DNA from: Falciphora oryzae
Lineage: Eukaryota > Ascomycota > Sordariomycetes > Magnaporthales > Magnaporthaceae
Length of the DNA: 64,000 bases
Reading direction: 5' to 3'
NCBI GenBank assembly: GCA_000733355.1
Contig: JNVV01000075.1
Span: forward strand, 115,704-179,703
This document shows positions 55,260-64,000 of this stretch, in pieces. Position 1 is the first letter of the stretch. The number at the start of each line of letters is the position of its first letter. The notes beneath the pieces were generated by a model. The model worked only from the letters and a program-made list of their open reading frames with translations, made no database searches and was not told the origin of the DNA. The position numbers and the translations under genes were made by a program.

Positions 55260-56366
55260 ATGACGAGTTTCTGGGCATCACCCACTCCCTGGCTGGAGAC
55301 GGCACTTCGCTGGGACCAACAAGGCGCTCAGCGCTGCAAAGATTCACAAATGACCACTGCCAAACCCGACAGCCCAGCAGGTTTTCCTGTGGGGACGCCG
55401 AGCGCTGACGGCGATGGGGCGGCGGCACCAACACCAACAGCCCAACCGCTCGCGCTCGTAGACAACATCCTGCTCTACCAGCCCGCCTCGGCCGCCAACA
55501 GCACCAGCAAGGTCAATCTGGCCCACGACGACGACGCCCCGTCCCTGGTCGTCCTCTGCACGTGGCTCGGCGGCGCCACGGAGCGGCGCATCGCCCGGTA
55601 CGTGGCGGGCTACCAGCAGCTGTGGCCGCGCGCTGCCGTCCTGGTCGTTCGCACCGTCTTCGCCGACATGTCAGTCCGGCCGTTCGCAGCCCTGCGCGCC
55701 CGCCTGGGGCCTGCGCGCGACGCCATATCGCGCATCTTATCCGCTAGCGCCAGCGGCAAAAAGGACCTCCTGCTCCACGTCTTCTCCAACGGCGGCGCCA
55801 GCATCGCCGTCCAGCTTGCGCGCTCCATGGCGGCGGGATCCGACTCGAGGTCTTCGCAGCAGCCGCCCTCGGTCCTAGGCAGGCACCTGCGCCTCGTCGT
55901 GCTGGACTGCTGCCCCGGCGACGGCTCCTTCGAGCAGACGTGCCAGGCGGCCCTACAGTCGCTACCGCCGCGCATGCCGCTCCGGGCCGTGGGCGTCGCG
56001 GCCGTCTACGGGATCGTGGCTGTCTTTACGGGCCTGCAGGCTGTGGGGGTCGTGGGTTTCGTGCAGCAGGTCCGGCGCGACCTCAACGACACGAAGCTGA
56101 TCCCGGGAGAGGCGGACAGGCTGTACTTGTTTTCTCTCGCGGACCGTCTCGTCGGAGCCGATGACGTCCTTGAGCACGCGCGGGAGGCGGCCAGGGGACT
56201 TGGTGGGAGGGCCGAGGTGGGTGGGGTTGTCTTTGAGAGGGCGGCGCACTGCGCGCTTCCACGGCAGGATGCGGAGAGGTATTGGGGTGCTATCAAGGAT
56301 GCGTGGGGAGGCAGGCTTTCGTCGATGCCGCCGGGGTTTCCGGCGGAGAGAACGTCCAAGTTATGA
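55260..56366 (+). CDS. DUF829 (PaxU/TMEM53-type) alpha/beta hydrolase-like protein
   Basis: A single exon of 368 residues; a second ATG at codon 31 (55350) is a possible start. DUF829 proteins have an alpha/beta-hydrolase-like fold. Visible marks are the strand LVVLCTWLGGA, an acid-rich turn, the nucleophile-elbow-like HVFSNGGASIAVQL, LRLVVLDCCPGDG, the FSLADRLVGADDV acid segment and the final RAAHCALP with His. In indole-diterpene clusters PaxU has this fold, but many DUF829 genes lie outside such clusters. A hydrophobic stretch near 240-265 may contact membrane. Function is unknown. Confidence 0.82.
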   Translation: MTSFWASPTPWLETALRWDQQGAQRCKDSQMTTAKPDSPAGFPVGTPSADGDGAAAPTPTAQPLALVDNILLYQPASAANSTSKVNLAHDDDAPSLVVLCTWLGGATERRIARYVAGYQQLWPRAAVLVVRTVFADMSVRPFAALRARLGPARDAISRILSASASGKKDLLLHVFSNGGASIAVQLARSMAAGSDSRSSQQPPSVLGRHLRLVVLDCCPGDGSFEQTCQAALQSLPPRMPLRAVGVAAVYGIVAVFTGLQAVGVVGFVQQVRRDLNDTKLIPGEADRLYLFSLADRLVGADDVLEHAREAARGLGGRAEVGGVVFERAAHCALPRQDAERYWGAIKDAWGGRLSSMPPGFPAERTSKL

Positions 56367-56517
56367 AAGCGTCAAGTGATGCTTAGGCTATGGGAAATTA
56401 ATATTACGTGGAAGTTGGTTTAAACATGTAAACTCAAATCTGACAGCTTCTCTCGGCCACAACGGCAGGGAGCTAGGTTTATGCTAATTATTCGGCGTCA
56501 CAACTTCTCAATCCTCC
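56367..56517. other. Short convergent spacer
   Basis: 150 bp between the DUF829 gene and the cupin gene. Nothing is recognised. Confidence 0.5.
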
Positions 56518-57192
56518 TCACGCCCCGTTGGGAGTCCAGCCGGGGTCGGCCAGCTCAACACCGCTCTCGATAAATCCAGGGGCAACTTGGAGGGTGCAAT
56601 GTTAGCAAGCGTGGCCGATAAAGGTCTCGCGAAACAAGGAAACAAGAAGAGGAGCCTTACCCGTCGTCCCAACAAGCGTCCACTCCCCCAGGCTCCTCGC
56701 GCTCTGCCACTCCCGCCCGGGGATGACGACCTGCGGCCTCTCGCCGCTGAACACGTCCGGCCCCAGCACGTGCCTGGCGGGCGGGACGCCGTCGTCGCGC
56801 GACAGCGACAGCACCAGCGGCGCGCCCGCGTAGTAGTGCCAGACCTCGACGGCGTCGACGCGGTGCCACACCGAGTCGCCGACCGCGCCCTCGAGCAGGT
56901 AGTAGATGGCGGTGCTTGCTGAACGGGGCTGGCCGCCTGTCGTCGTGATGTTGGCGGAGTCGCGGAACGTCTCGATGAAATAGCCCTTTTCCGGGTTGGG
57001 GATCAGGTTAAGCGCTGCGATCACCTCGGCCGCTGTGCGTTTGGATATGGGCGTCGGGGTGGAGGTGTCGGACTGCCCTGGGTAGTGGTTGGGGCGTGAA
57101 GGTGGTCCGTTGTTGCTGGGCAGGGCGCTGGCCGGGCCCAGGGTCAGCAGCGCCATTGCGAGGATGGACAGCATGTGTTTTGTCGGAGCCAT
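56518..57192 (-). CDS. Secreted DUF985 (Cupin_5) family protein
   Basis: Two exons give 199 residues: 57192-56661 (donor GTAAGG) and 56585-56518 (acceptor AAG with a GCTAACA branch site). The signal peptide covers residues 1-23 and ends near SALPS. The DUF985 cupin starts with EVIAALNLIPNPEKGYF, continues with STAIYYLLEG, VWHRVDAVEVWHYYAG and ERPQVVIPGREWQSA, and ends after the intron with PGFIESGVEL. His residues at the WHRV and VWHYY positions could bind metal. Family function is mostly unknown; yeast YML079w is a member with this fold but no proven reaction. Most family members are intracellular, so a signal peptide is a notable difference. Confidence 0.85.
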
Positions 57193-57752
57193 GGTGGGTG
57201 TTTGGGAACGGAAGAAGGACAAAGCTGGGTGAGCGTATCAATGTTTGCAGTGGGATGGAGGGTTTTTGAACTTTTGGGTAAGCAAGTCGGCATCGGGACA
57301 AAATGATTTACGATTTGTAATTCTGCTCCGGTCGAGGCGGTGGAGCAGATCCCCATCTGGTAGCGGCTAGCCCCATGTCAGCTTTGCGCGTCGCTGGGTC
57401 AGCACCGGCGCCGATGCAGCTCGGACTGGGGAAGTGGTCCCAGTCCAGTCGGACCCCGAGATATTAGCCTCGGGTCTTGTTTGGAAATGTGATGGCCCAT
57501 GCGATGCTGGACCAGACGGGTATTTCTGGTAGGGCTGATATGGTATTATTACAAGGCTCGATGGCTGATGCCCCTATGTCTTGACATGTGGGTGCCATAA
57601 AGCAAGCCTCTGAATTCCGTGCATAAGCAGCAATCTCTAGTTCTAATCCGTCGTCGAACCGACCCAGCCCATGCGGTATGCCCCGTGACACGAGCACCAA
57701 CAACGCCACGCCTCGATGCTGGTCTAGCAGAAAAACAAAAAAACAACAATGA
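57193..57752. other. Intergenic region
   Basis: This is the promoter of the cupin gene (-) and 3' flank of the amidase gene (-). Nothing is recognised. Confidence 0.45.
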
Positions 57753-59735
57753 TCACTGTCGCTTCGCAAGTTCAATCACATCCTCCCACACAGGCGGCCG
57801 ACACCTGAGATCCGCCCCGACCTCCTCAGCATCCAGCCCGAATCCCAGTAGCTGCTCCTCGGCTCCCCATTCACCCATGGCCATCAAGCCGACAGGGACC
57901 TTACCGACAACGTCCTCGCCCACCTGAACCGGCCTCGCTGCCTCTGCAACGGCAGCCCCGTTGACAACGACAGGGCTCACGAACCCGGCGGGGACGGTGA
58001 TGGCAGGCAGACCGCAAAAGTTGGCCATCCAGACGAACTGCATGCTCTCGAGAGTGGTGTCGCCGTCGCTGAGGCCGTACTTCAGCTCTGCGGACCGGTT
58101 GCGCACCGGCCAGCCGGGGCAGGCCGTCGTCGGGGTCAGCAGCAGCATGCCTGGGTGCTGCCGGGTCCACAGGTCGGCGAGGTGGTTGACCAGCAGGCGA
58201 CGCAGTTTGTGCGCGAGAACCAGGTCGACGGCTGACGTGACGGAGCCGAGCGCGAGCAGGACGCGGTTCGCGGGGGTGAGGTTGCTCGTGTCAGGGAGCA
58301 GGCTGGCGCCGTCGGTCAGGACGACGAGGGCATGCGCCGTTTGCCCCTCGGTCAAAAACGGGATGTCGACCGACACGATGCGATAGCCACGCTCATCCAC
58401 TAGGCGCTGGATTAGGGCGCGGCAGAGCAGCTGGACAGCGGGGGAAGCACGCGAAAACCATCTTTCAGGCACGGCGAGAATCTTGGGGCTGGAGGAGGAT
58501 GAGGAGAGCAGGGAGGGCCCAGGGCGGAGTGACGGGAAGGGCGAAGACGGGTGCGGCTGCCCCATGACGGAGTAAATGGCGGCAAGGGAGCGGACGTCGG
58601 CGGCGATGGGACCTAGGACGGCGCAGGTGCTGCAGTGGTTTTGGGTGGGGCGGAACGAGAGGCGGCCGTGGGTGGGCTTGAGCCCGAAGACGCCGCAGAG
58701 GGACGAGGGGACACGGATGCTGCCGCCGCCATCGCTGCCGAGCGAGAAGGGGACCAGCCCCGCGGCCACGGCATAGCCGCAGCCCGACGACGAGCCGCCC
58801 GTGTAGTAGTCTTTGTTGTGGGGATTGGGTGGGGTGCCCCAGACGGGGTTGTTGCCCGTGGTGTCGAGACCAAACTCGTGCATCGACAGCTTGCCCAGCA
58901 CGACGCAGCCGGCGCGCTCGACCAGGCGGACGCACCAGTTGGTGTTTGACCCGCCCTCGAGCTGTGCGCCCGTGTAGTCGTTGAGGGAGCCGTGGCAGGT
59001 GACGTAGCCGTCCATGTCGTACTCGTCCTTGACGGCCGTGGGGACGCCGTCGAGCGGGCCGAGCGAGCGTCCCTCGCGGTAGCGGGTCGTCGACTCTGCA
59101 GCCTGGTGGAGCGCAATGTCGACCTTGACGTCGAACCAGGCCAGCGAGTGGCGGCCCTTGGGCTCAATGTCGCGTCGGATGAGCGGGAGGATGGCGTTGG
59201 CGACGTCGGTCGGGGTGATCTCGCCTGCCAGGTACATGGCGCGGTAGTCGGCAGCCGAGTAGTACCTCTCCGCGGCGTACTTGGCCGCGGCAGGAGGAGG
59301 CTGGGGCTCGAATTCGAGGGGCGCCTCTGGATCATCCTTGGCATCGGGGTCCGGCAGAGGCACGATGGTGGGCTCGTACAGGGGCTCGTAGTCCTCGATC
59401 ATGCGCCGGATATTCCGCAGCGCGCCAAAGTTGGCGTTGCGCCAGGCGTACTCGCGCGCGAAGCGCAGCCATTCCATCCTGGAGGGGAGTCAGCATTGAA
59501 CCGTATTTCTTGGGAGAACACGGGCACATACAAAACCGCGCACAGGACCAAGAAGCGGCCTGTCAGCACGGGATTCTTCTTGCGAGGAGCATCTGAATAT
59601 GGGACCACGGGTCTGTATGATGTTTCTGTTAGTTGTGTTCCGTCATAGTCACAAGTTTTGGGCATCTTCTCACCCTTGGACGGCGTCGGGGTAGTTGAGG
59701 AACCGCCTGGCATGGTCGCTGGGTGAGGAGGCCAT
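57753..59735 (-). CDS. Amidase signature family protein
   Basis: Three exons give 622 residues: 59735-59674 (donor GTGAGA), 59612-59532 (donor GTATGT) and 59478-57753. The amidase signature enzymes hydrolyse amides with a Ser-cisSer-Lys triad. Lys198 lies in PTAVKDEYD; the cis-Ser is in the Gly-Ser-rich TGGSSSG run near 277; and the likely nucleophile Ser301 is in SDGGGSIRVPSS. The exon 2 product RFLVLCAVL is a hydrophobic segment that could anchor the enzyme. The N-terminus ASSPSDHARRFLNY is conserved-looking and starts at the ATG of 59735. The substrate is not readable. The large C-terminal half has a Ser-rich insertion after RPGPSLL. Confidence 0.9.
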
Positions 59736-60447
59736 CTCGGATGGCTCGGGTAGCTGTTTGTCGGGCAGAAACGAGGGAACGAGGGGTGCGGAAAGCGAGC
59801 GTCTATAGGCAGCGAACGTCTTGGTTTTATTTCTCGATCTTCTGTGCAGCCAGGCACAAATTCCTGTCAAAGGAAGCGCATGGTGATGGACTGACTGGCG
59901 ATGAAGATGGCGCGAGACAAAGCTGAGGCGCAAAGAGCGATGGAGGCGGTGACGTCGGTAGTGGCCTGTGCGTCGGCCGCGGTGGGTGCCTGCAGAAGAC
60001 CCCACTGAACCAGGGGAGGTGCAGTGCTAAACGCTGCGCCGGACAATCGATCAATCGATCAATGTCAATGGATGGCAGCAGCTGCCCCGATATGGGCAAG
60101 TCTGGCTGCCGTCCATGGCTCGATAAGCCGCAGTACGCTGGAATCAGCCACGCCTGCCGCGTAATTGACTCTGATTCTCTGCAGCAGGCGGTGTCGGCCA
60201 CCCGCGGGCAGCGACGAATACGAGAAGACCGACGACCCCTGTCCTCGCTTCCGCGCCGCCAATTTCCACGATTGCGCTGTCTGGGACGGTCAGGCCATTG
60301 CACATGTCACCGGAATAGATATGCTGTATTAAAAATAAGAACAGGAACAACTCGCCGCCATCTATATGCATTCTATGGTTTTGCCCCAGTGACAAAAGGA
60401 ACATGCAGTGCGGTCTGATCCCGAGCCTCCGCCAGTGAAGTTCTCCG
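59736..60447. other. Intergenic region
   Basis: This is the promoter and leader of the amidase gene (-) and 3' flank of the channel gene (-). No gene or RNA is recognised. Confidence 0.45.
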
Positions 60448-62672
60448 TCAAGGCTCACCCCTTTCGGGCACAAAAGGTGTCCGCACCCGCTCAGGCTCGC
60501 TCGCCGCCATTGGGTCCAGCCGCTCGATCTCGTCGCCGACTTCGGGCGGCAGCGTCGTTCTGAACACAGCCTGGACATTGTCGTACGGCGAGAAGCCCGT
60601 GAAGCGCCAGTTGAGGAACGGATTCTTTTTGCCCCCGCCGCTTGCCGCCCCGTGCGCGAACCGGCGCCGCTCCCAGAGGCTGATGAGCAGCAGCGCCGGC
60701 GCGTTGAGCGCGCGCACCAGCGCCACGTTGACCGAGTGGAACGTCGCGGGCGACACGGCCAGCTTCAGCGGCAGCAGCACCACCAGCGCGAGCACGTTGG
60801 CCGGCGGCGGGTACGAAAAGATGGCGTCGCTCTTGACCCCCTCGAAGGTAAGGACCGTGCGCCGGAACGAGACCTCGCCGGCCGCGTCGGCGATGACTCG
60901 CGAGAGCGTGTTGGTCAACATGGCAACCATGATGGTGATGAACAGCGTGTTTCCGAGGAAGGCGAAGGCGACCATCAGGAAGGGCCCAAAGAGGAGGTGG
61001 AAGTGCGCCGCCTCGTCCATGCCCGTGCCGTCGAGTCCGAACCAGATCCAGAGCATCCACTTGGTGATGGTGGCCCAGCCGGGCACGAGAGCGGGCGTGT
61101 TGCTGTTGTCGTCGCTGTCCATCAGCCACTGCAGCGCCAGCAGAAAGCCCACAAAACACCAGCACGCCAGGAGGACCAGCGTCATGAAGTCGCGCATGAC
61201 GGCGTGCACGGATATGAAGACGATGTTGTCGGGCAGCAGCGTGAAGGCCAGACGCGTCAGCAGGACAGGCGCCGCCAGGCAGAGGATGTGCAGCCCTTGG
61301 CCGAGCGGGAAGTTTCCCCAGGCGATGTCGAACAGGCGCGCGACGACGTAGGCGCCGTAGATGAAGGTGAAGGTCAGGTCGAGGAAGGACCACAGGGACT
61401 GCGAGTGCACCTCCCAGCCGTGCTCCACCACGGCCGCCAGCTCGGACAGCACCCAGCCGGCCGTGTAGGTGGCGAAGAGCAGCTCGAAGATCATGTTGCC
61501 CTCGTCGTTGCGGTAGACCATAGTCAGCACGTACAGGACCAGCAGCGTCAGGAACTGGAAGAACTCGATGGCGTTGCGCCACTGCGGCACGATCAGCCGG
61601 TAGTGGTTGAGGATGGGCGCGCGCCGCGGGTCGTAGAGCGTGATGGGGTGGTGGCGGTAGTGGTCCGGCAGGATATCCATGAGCGACAGCGGCGTGTAGA
61701 CGACGCGCCCCCCGGACACGGCCGACACGACGCGCTGGCACGCGGCCGACGCGATGAGCGCCTTGCTCTCCGAGATGATGGCCAGCTCGAGCGCCGTCAG
61801 CTTGCGCTCGTGGCCGCGGCGCTCACGTGGTCGCCATAGAGTCTGGCGTCGGCGCCGGCTAGCCTCGTCCTGCCGGATGGCGTCGGGCGCGCCCTGCAGC
61901 GGGTCGAAGCCTTCGACTAGCACGTGCGAGAGCAGCAGCAGACCGTCGCTGTCATCCGCGTGCTCCTCGTGCAGGCGCCGGAGGATCTGGGACGCAATCA
62001 GCTCGCAGAGCGTGGCGCGGGCGATGCTGACGGTCTGGTGCACCGTGTTGTCCTGCTCGCGGAGGAACTGGACACGGTTGGCGAGGATGCAGTAAACTAA
62101 AGCCTATTGTCAGCGAAGATAGACAGGTGCGAAAGCAGGAGGAAGACAGCGTCCCCGGGTGCCTTCATACCGATTGAGATGTCGTCGGCGTCGTATAGTC
62201 GATCGACGAGAGGGCGGACAACGAGCTTGTTCAGCCTCGGGTCTTTGAGCTGATCCAGCGAGTAGGCATCATCTAGCGGGGAGTTGAAGTTAGTTTGGAC
62301 GAATAGAGATTACTGGAGATGGGAAGGCCACGGTATGCGTGCACTCTTACCAACAGCTGCAGTCACCAGTCGGCGCACCCTGTGCAAGCGACGCCAATCA
62401 CGTATCAGTCTCGGCTCCGTCGGCCGCCCAGTGGAGCCTCTTTGGAGCATCGAGCCGACTTACCGGTGGATGGTCATGTAGACGGGCAGCGACGGTGTCG
62501 GCTTCGCCATGGCCCGCCTCCGGCCAATGTTCTCGCGGTCGAGGCAGGCCTCTGTCTCGGAGCCGGCATAGCCGTAGCCCACCCTCACCGTGTCGTCGCC
62601 ATCGTCGTCGTGCGACACGCGGATGGCGTCGTGGTGGCCCTCCATGGCCTTGGAGGAAGCACCTCCCTCCAT
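60448..62672 (-). CDS. YVC1: Vacuolar TRP-type calcium/cation channel (Yvc1-like, TRPY)
   Basis: Four exons give 662 residues: 62672-62464, 62379-62351, 62272-62171 and 62096-60448. The donors are GTAAGT, GTAAGA and GTATGA; the acceptors are CAG, TAG and TAG. Yvc1 releases Ca2+ from the vacuole after osmotic shock. The N-terminal cytosolic part (about 1-240) includes VRRLVTAAV and LNKLVVRPLVDRLY. Six membrane helices follow, with IVPQWRNAIEFFQFL before the first. A pore region sits near TITKWMLWIWFGLDG, and the sixth helix runs LFITIMVAMLTNT. The C-terminal cytosolic region has NWRFTGFSPYDNVQ and acidic residues that could sense Ca2+. The start is the ATG at 62672; an in-frame ATG at 62645 is an alternative. 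Confidence 0.9.
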
Positions 62673-63064
62673 TCGCCGCCAGCAATTACTATTGTGTCTG
62701 CTACTGCTATGGCTCTGCCAGCTGTGATTGCGTCGTCGGCGCAAGGTCATGGCTCCATTACGTCGCGCGTCGGAAATGGAAAAGCTGAACGTCTTTGGCG
62801 TTTGAAGGAAAACGGCACGCCACGTGAGGCCACCTGGCACGCGGCGGCCACAGCGCCTTTTGGGGGCTGGCGCCAGGGAGCGCCCTGCCCTCGCCGGGAG
62901 CTCACTTCGCTGGAATTAGCTGGTGCCTCCCGCCTGCTGGTGCATGCCTATTTTGTGCAAGAAAACTTTCCCATTGGCCCGAGACGTTTCATGGTGGGGG
63001 GCTAAGAACGGTAAAGTTAAAGCTGGGAAACCTTTACGTAAAAAGGGGCGGCGCGCCACAGGGA

Positions 63065-63156
63065 GCATTGTGCTGTTAGTGCACACTGCCAAATTGCATA
63101 CAAATCTTCAACACCCGCAAAGATAAGCGATACAATACTAACACACCACGCCCGCC
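63065..63156. repeat. Dispersed repeat unit A, copy 1
   Basis: The unit begins GCATTGTGCTGTTAGTGCAC, runs through TTGCATACAAATC and ends CCACGCCCGCC. Related copies follow at 63184-63272 and 63668-63757. Confidence 0.8.
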
Positions 63157-63183
63157 ATCCTTCTTCGAACTTACCAATTCTTA

Positions 63184-63272
63184 GCATTGTGCTGTTAGTG
63201 CACACTGCCAACTTGCATACAAATCCTCAACGCCTGCCAAATAAACGACTTGATACCAACGACCACGCCCGC
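63184..63272. repeat. Dispersed repeat unit A, copy 2
   Basis: It is about 90 bp and nearly identical to copy 1 in its first half, ending in the same CCACGCCCGCC. It is followed at 63307-63360 by a second module (AGCTAATAGGGTGGCGCAC... GGCCCTCC). Confidence 0.8.
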
Positions 63273-63667
63273 CAAAGGCGCTGGCGGCGGCAATATGCCG
63301 TTGCCAACGGCCCCCCCAAGCTAATAGGGTGGCGCACGCTCTCCTCAACGGCCCTCCGGCCCGGAGGAGCGCGTCGCTGCCGTCCCGGCCCCCGCGCATT
63401 ACAGCGCACCCGACTACGCAGTCCCCGTTGCAAAACGTCCAACACCCGACAGGGTCCGATCAAAGCCAAGAAGGCTTCCACAGCGGCAGCACCGGTATAA
63501 GTGCCCCTTCCTTTTCCCTTCCATTCCCCCTTTTGCAGCCACCCTGCTTGCCATGATACCTGGGCGCGTGCCGTGCATTCCATCTGCCTGGGAGGGGCTT
63601 ATCTAATCAGCTGCCAGGCCCGTGCGCCTGGGAGACCCCCCACATGCCGTGACACTTGTTGTCTTTA

Positions 63668-63757
63668 GCATTATGCTATTAGTGCACACTGCTAATTTGC
63701 ATACAAATCCTTAACACCTGCCACCTCAACAACTTACCAACATCTCCACGCCCGCCA
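63668..63757. repeat. Dispersed repeat unit A, copy 3 (with second module 63758-63812)
   Basis: It has the same order as copy 2: unit A followed by the GGGTGGCGCACGCTCTCC module. Compared with copy 2 it shows G-to-A and C-to-T changes, most of them in TpG or CpA context, which is the signature of repeat-induced point mutation. Confidence 0.8.
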
Positions 63758-64000
63758 ACGGCCCCCCAAACTAATAGGGTGGCGCACGCTCTCCTTAACG
63801 GCCCTCCGACTTTCGACAGGCCCGGGTACTGGAAACAGCTACTCCAAAAGCCCTTCCTTTTTGCTTCGTTCGTCGAGGTTACCAACTATTTCACTATCGC
63901 CGGGCGATGGTAACAGGCTTTAAAGGCCTATGCACAACCTTTTCCCTTTCCCTTTATACCCTTACTGTTATGCCACAAACAGTCCCAGTCGAACTGGTTG

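Larger units (their letters stand above)
62673..64000. other. Repeat-bearing intergenic region at the right edge
   Basis: This holds the promoter of the channel gene, then DNA with repeat copies (listed separately). Open frames here are short and discordant. No transposase or LTR polyprotein fragment is visible in the window. Confidence 0.5.

Noticed and set aside
47926..59735. A complete secondary-metabolite gene cluster
   Set aside because: No polyketide synthase, NRPS, terpene cyclase or pathway regulator is visible, so only an accessory run is claimed.

Overview
The window is fungal nuclear DNA. Its GC-rich genes are interrupted by short introns (about 50-125 bp) with GTAAGT/GTATGT-type donors and CTAAC/CTGAC-type branch sites. 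Its families are fungus-specific: Zds1, Sec3 with a yeast-type domain order, a Yvc1-like TRP channel, DUF2433, a fungal rhodopsin-fold receptor, and a feruloyl esterase with a CBM1 cellulose-binding module. This fits a filamentous ascomycete, probably a lignocellulose-degrading sordariomycete; a Chaetomiaceae-like source is inference. I resolve 21 protein-coding genes. Exon boundaries were derived by hand from splice signals and reading-frame continuity, and several differ from the longest open frame. I saw no tRNA, rRNA or CRISPR array, and no intact transposase.

Layout. 0.8-13.4 kb: a seven-helix rhodopsin-fold membrane protein (-), a mitochondrial hydroxyacid-oxoacid transhydrogenase (+), a secreted FAD-linked oxidase (-), a decayed tandem repeat, a small PPxY membrane protein (+), and a six-exon MFS transporter (-). 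16-23.7 kb: a Zds1-type PP2A regulator (+) and a DUF2433 protein with a degenerate phosphoesterase core and an RGG tail (+). 24.7-28.2 kb: three genes on the minus strand, Coq5, a 51-residue membrane microprotein, and branched-chain ketoacid dehydrogenase E1 alpha. 31-47.2 kb: large plus-strand housekeeping-type genes, namely a Ufd4/TRIP12-type HECT ubiquitin ligase, a 1152-residue disordered protein with a PUA/ASCH-like domain, and the exocyst subunit Sec3. 47.9-59.7 kb: a dense accessory run of FMO-type monooxygenase, 2OG-Fe(II) dioxygenase, CBM1 feruloyl esterase, a six-exon secreted cysteine-rich protein, a DUF829/PaxU-like hydrolase, a secreted DUF985 cupin and an amidase. 60.4-62.7 kb: a Yvc1-like vacuolar TRP cation channel (-). 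63-64 kb: dispersed repeats whose differences look like repeat-induced point mutation.

Functional links. Coq5 and E1 alpha both serve mitochondrial metabolism, and the transhydrogenase is also mitochondrial. Zds1, Sec3 and the HECT ligase belong to cell polarity, secretion and protein turnover. The 48-60 kb run is rich in secreted or tailoring enzymes and is the most lineage-specific part. It has no polyketide synthase, NRPS or terpene backbone gene inside the window, so calling it a biosynthetic cluster would be speculative. The points most worth following up are the pseudo-enzyme DUF2433 protein, the PUA-like protein with SUMO-interaction-like motifs, the microprotein, the cysteine-rich secreted protein, upstream ORFs before the HECT ligase and Sec3, and the RIP-like repeats at the right edge.
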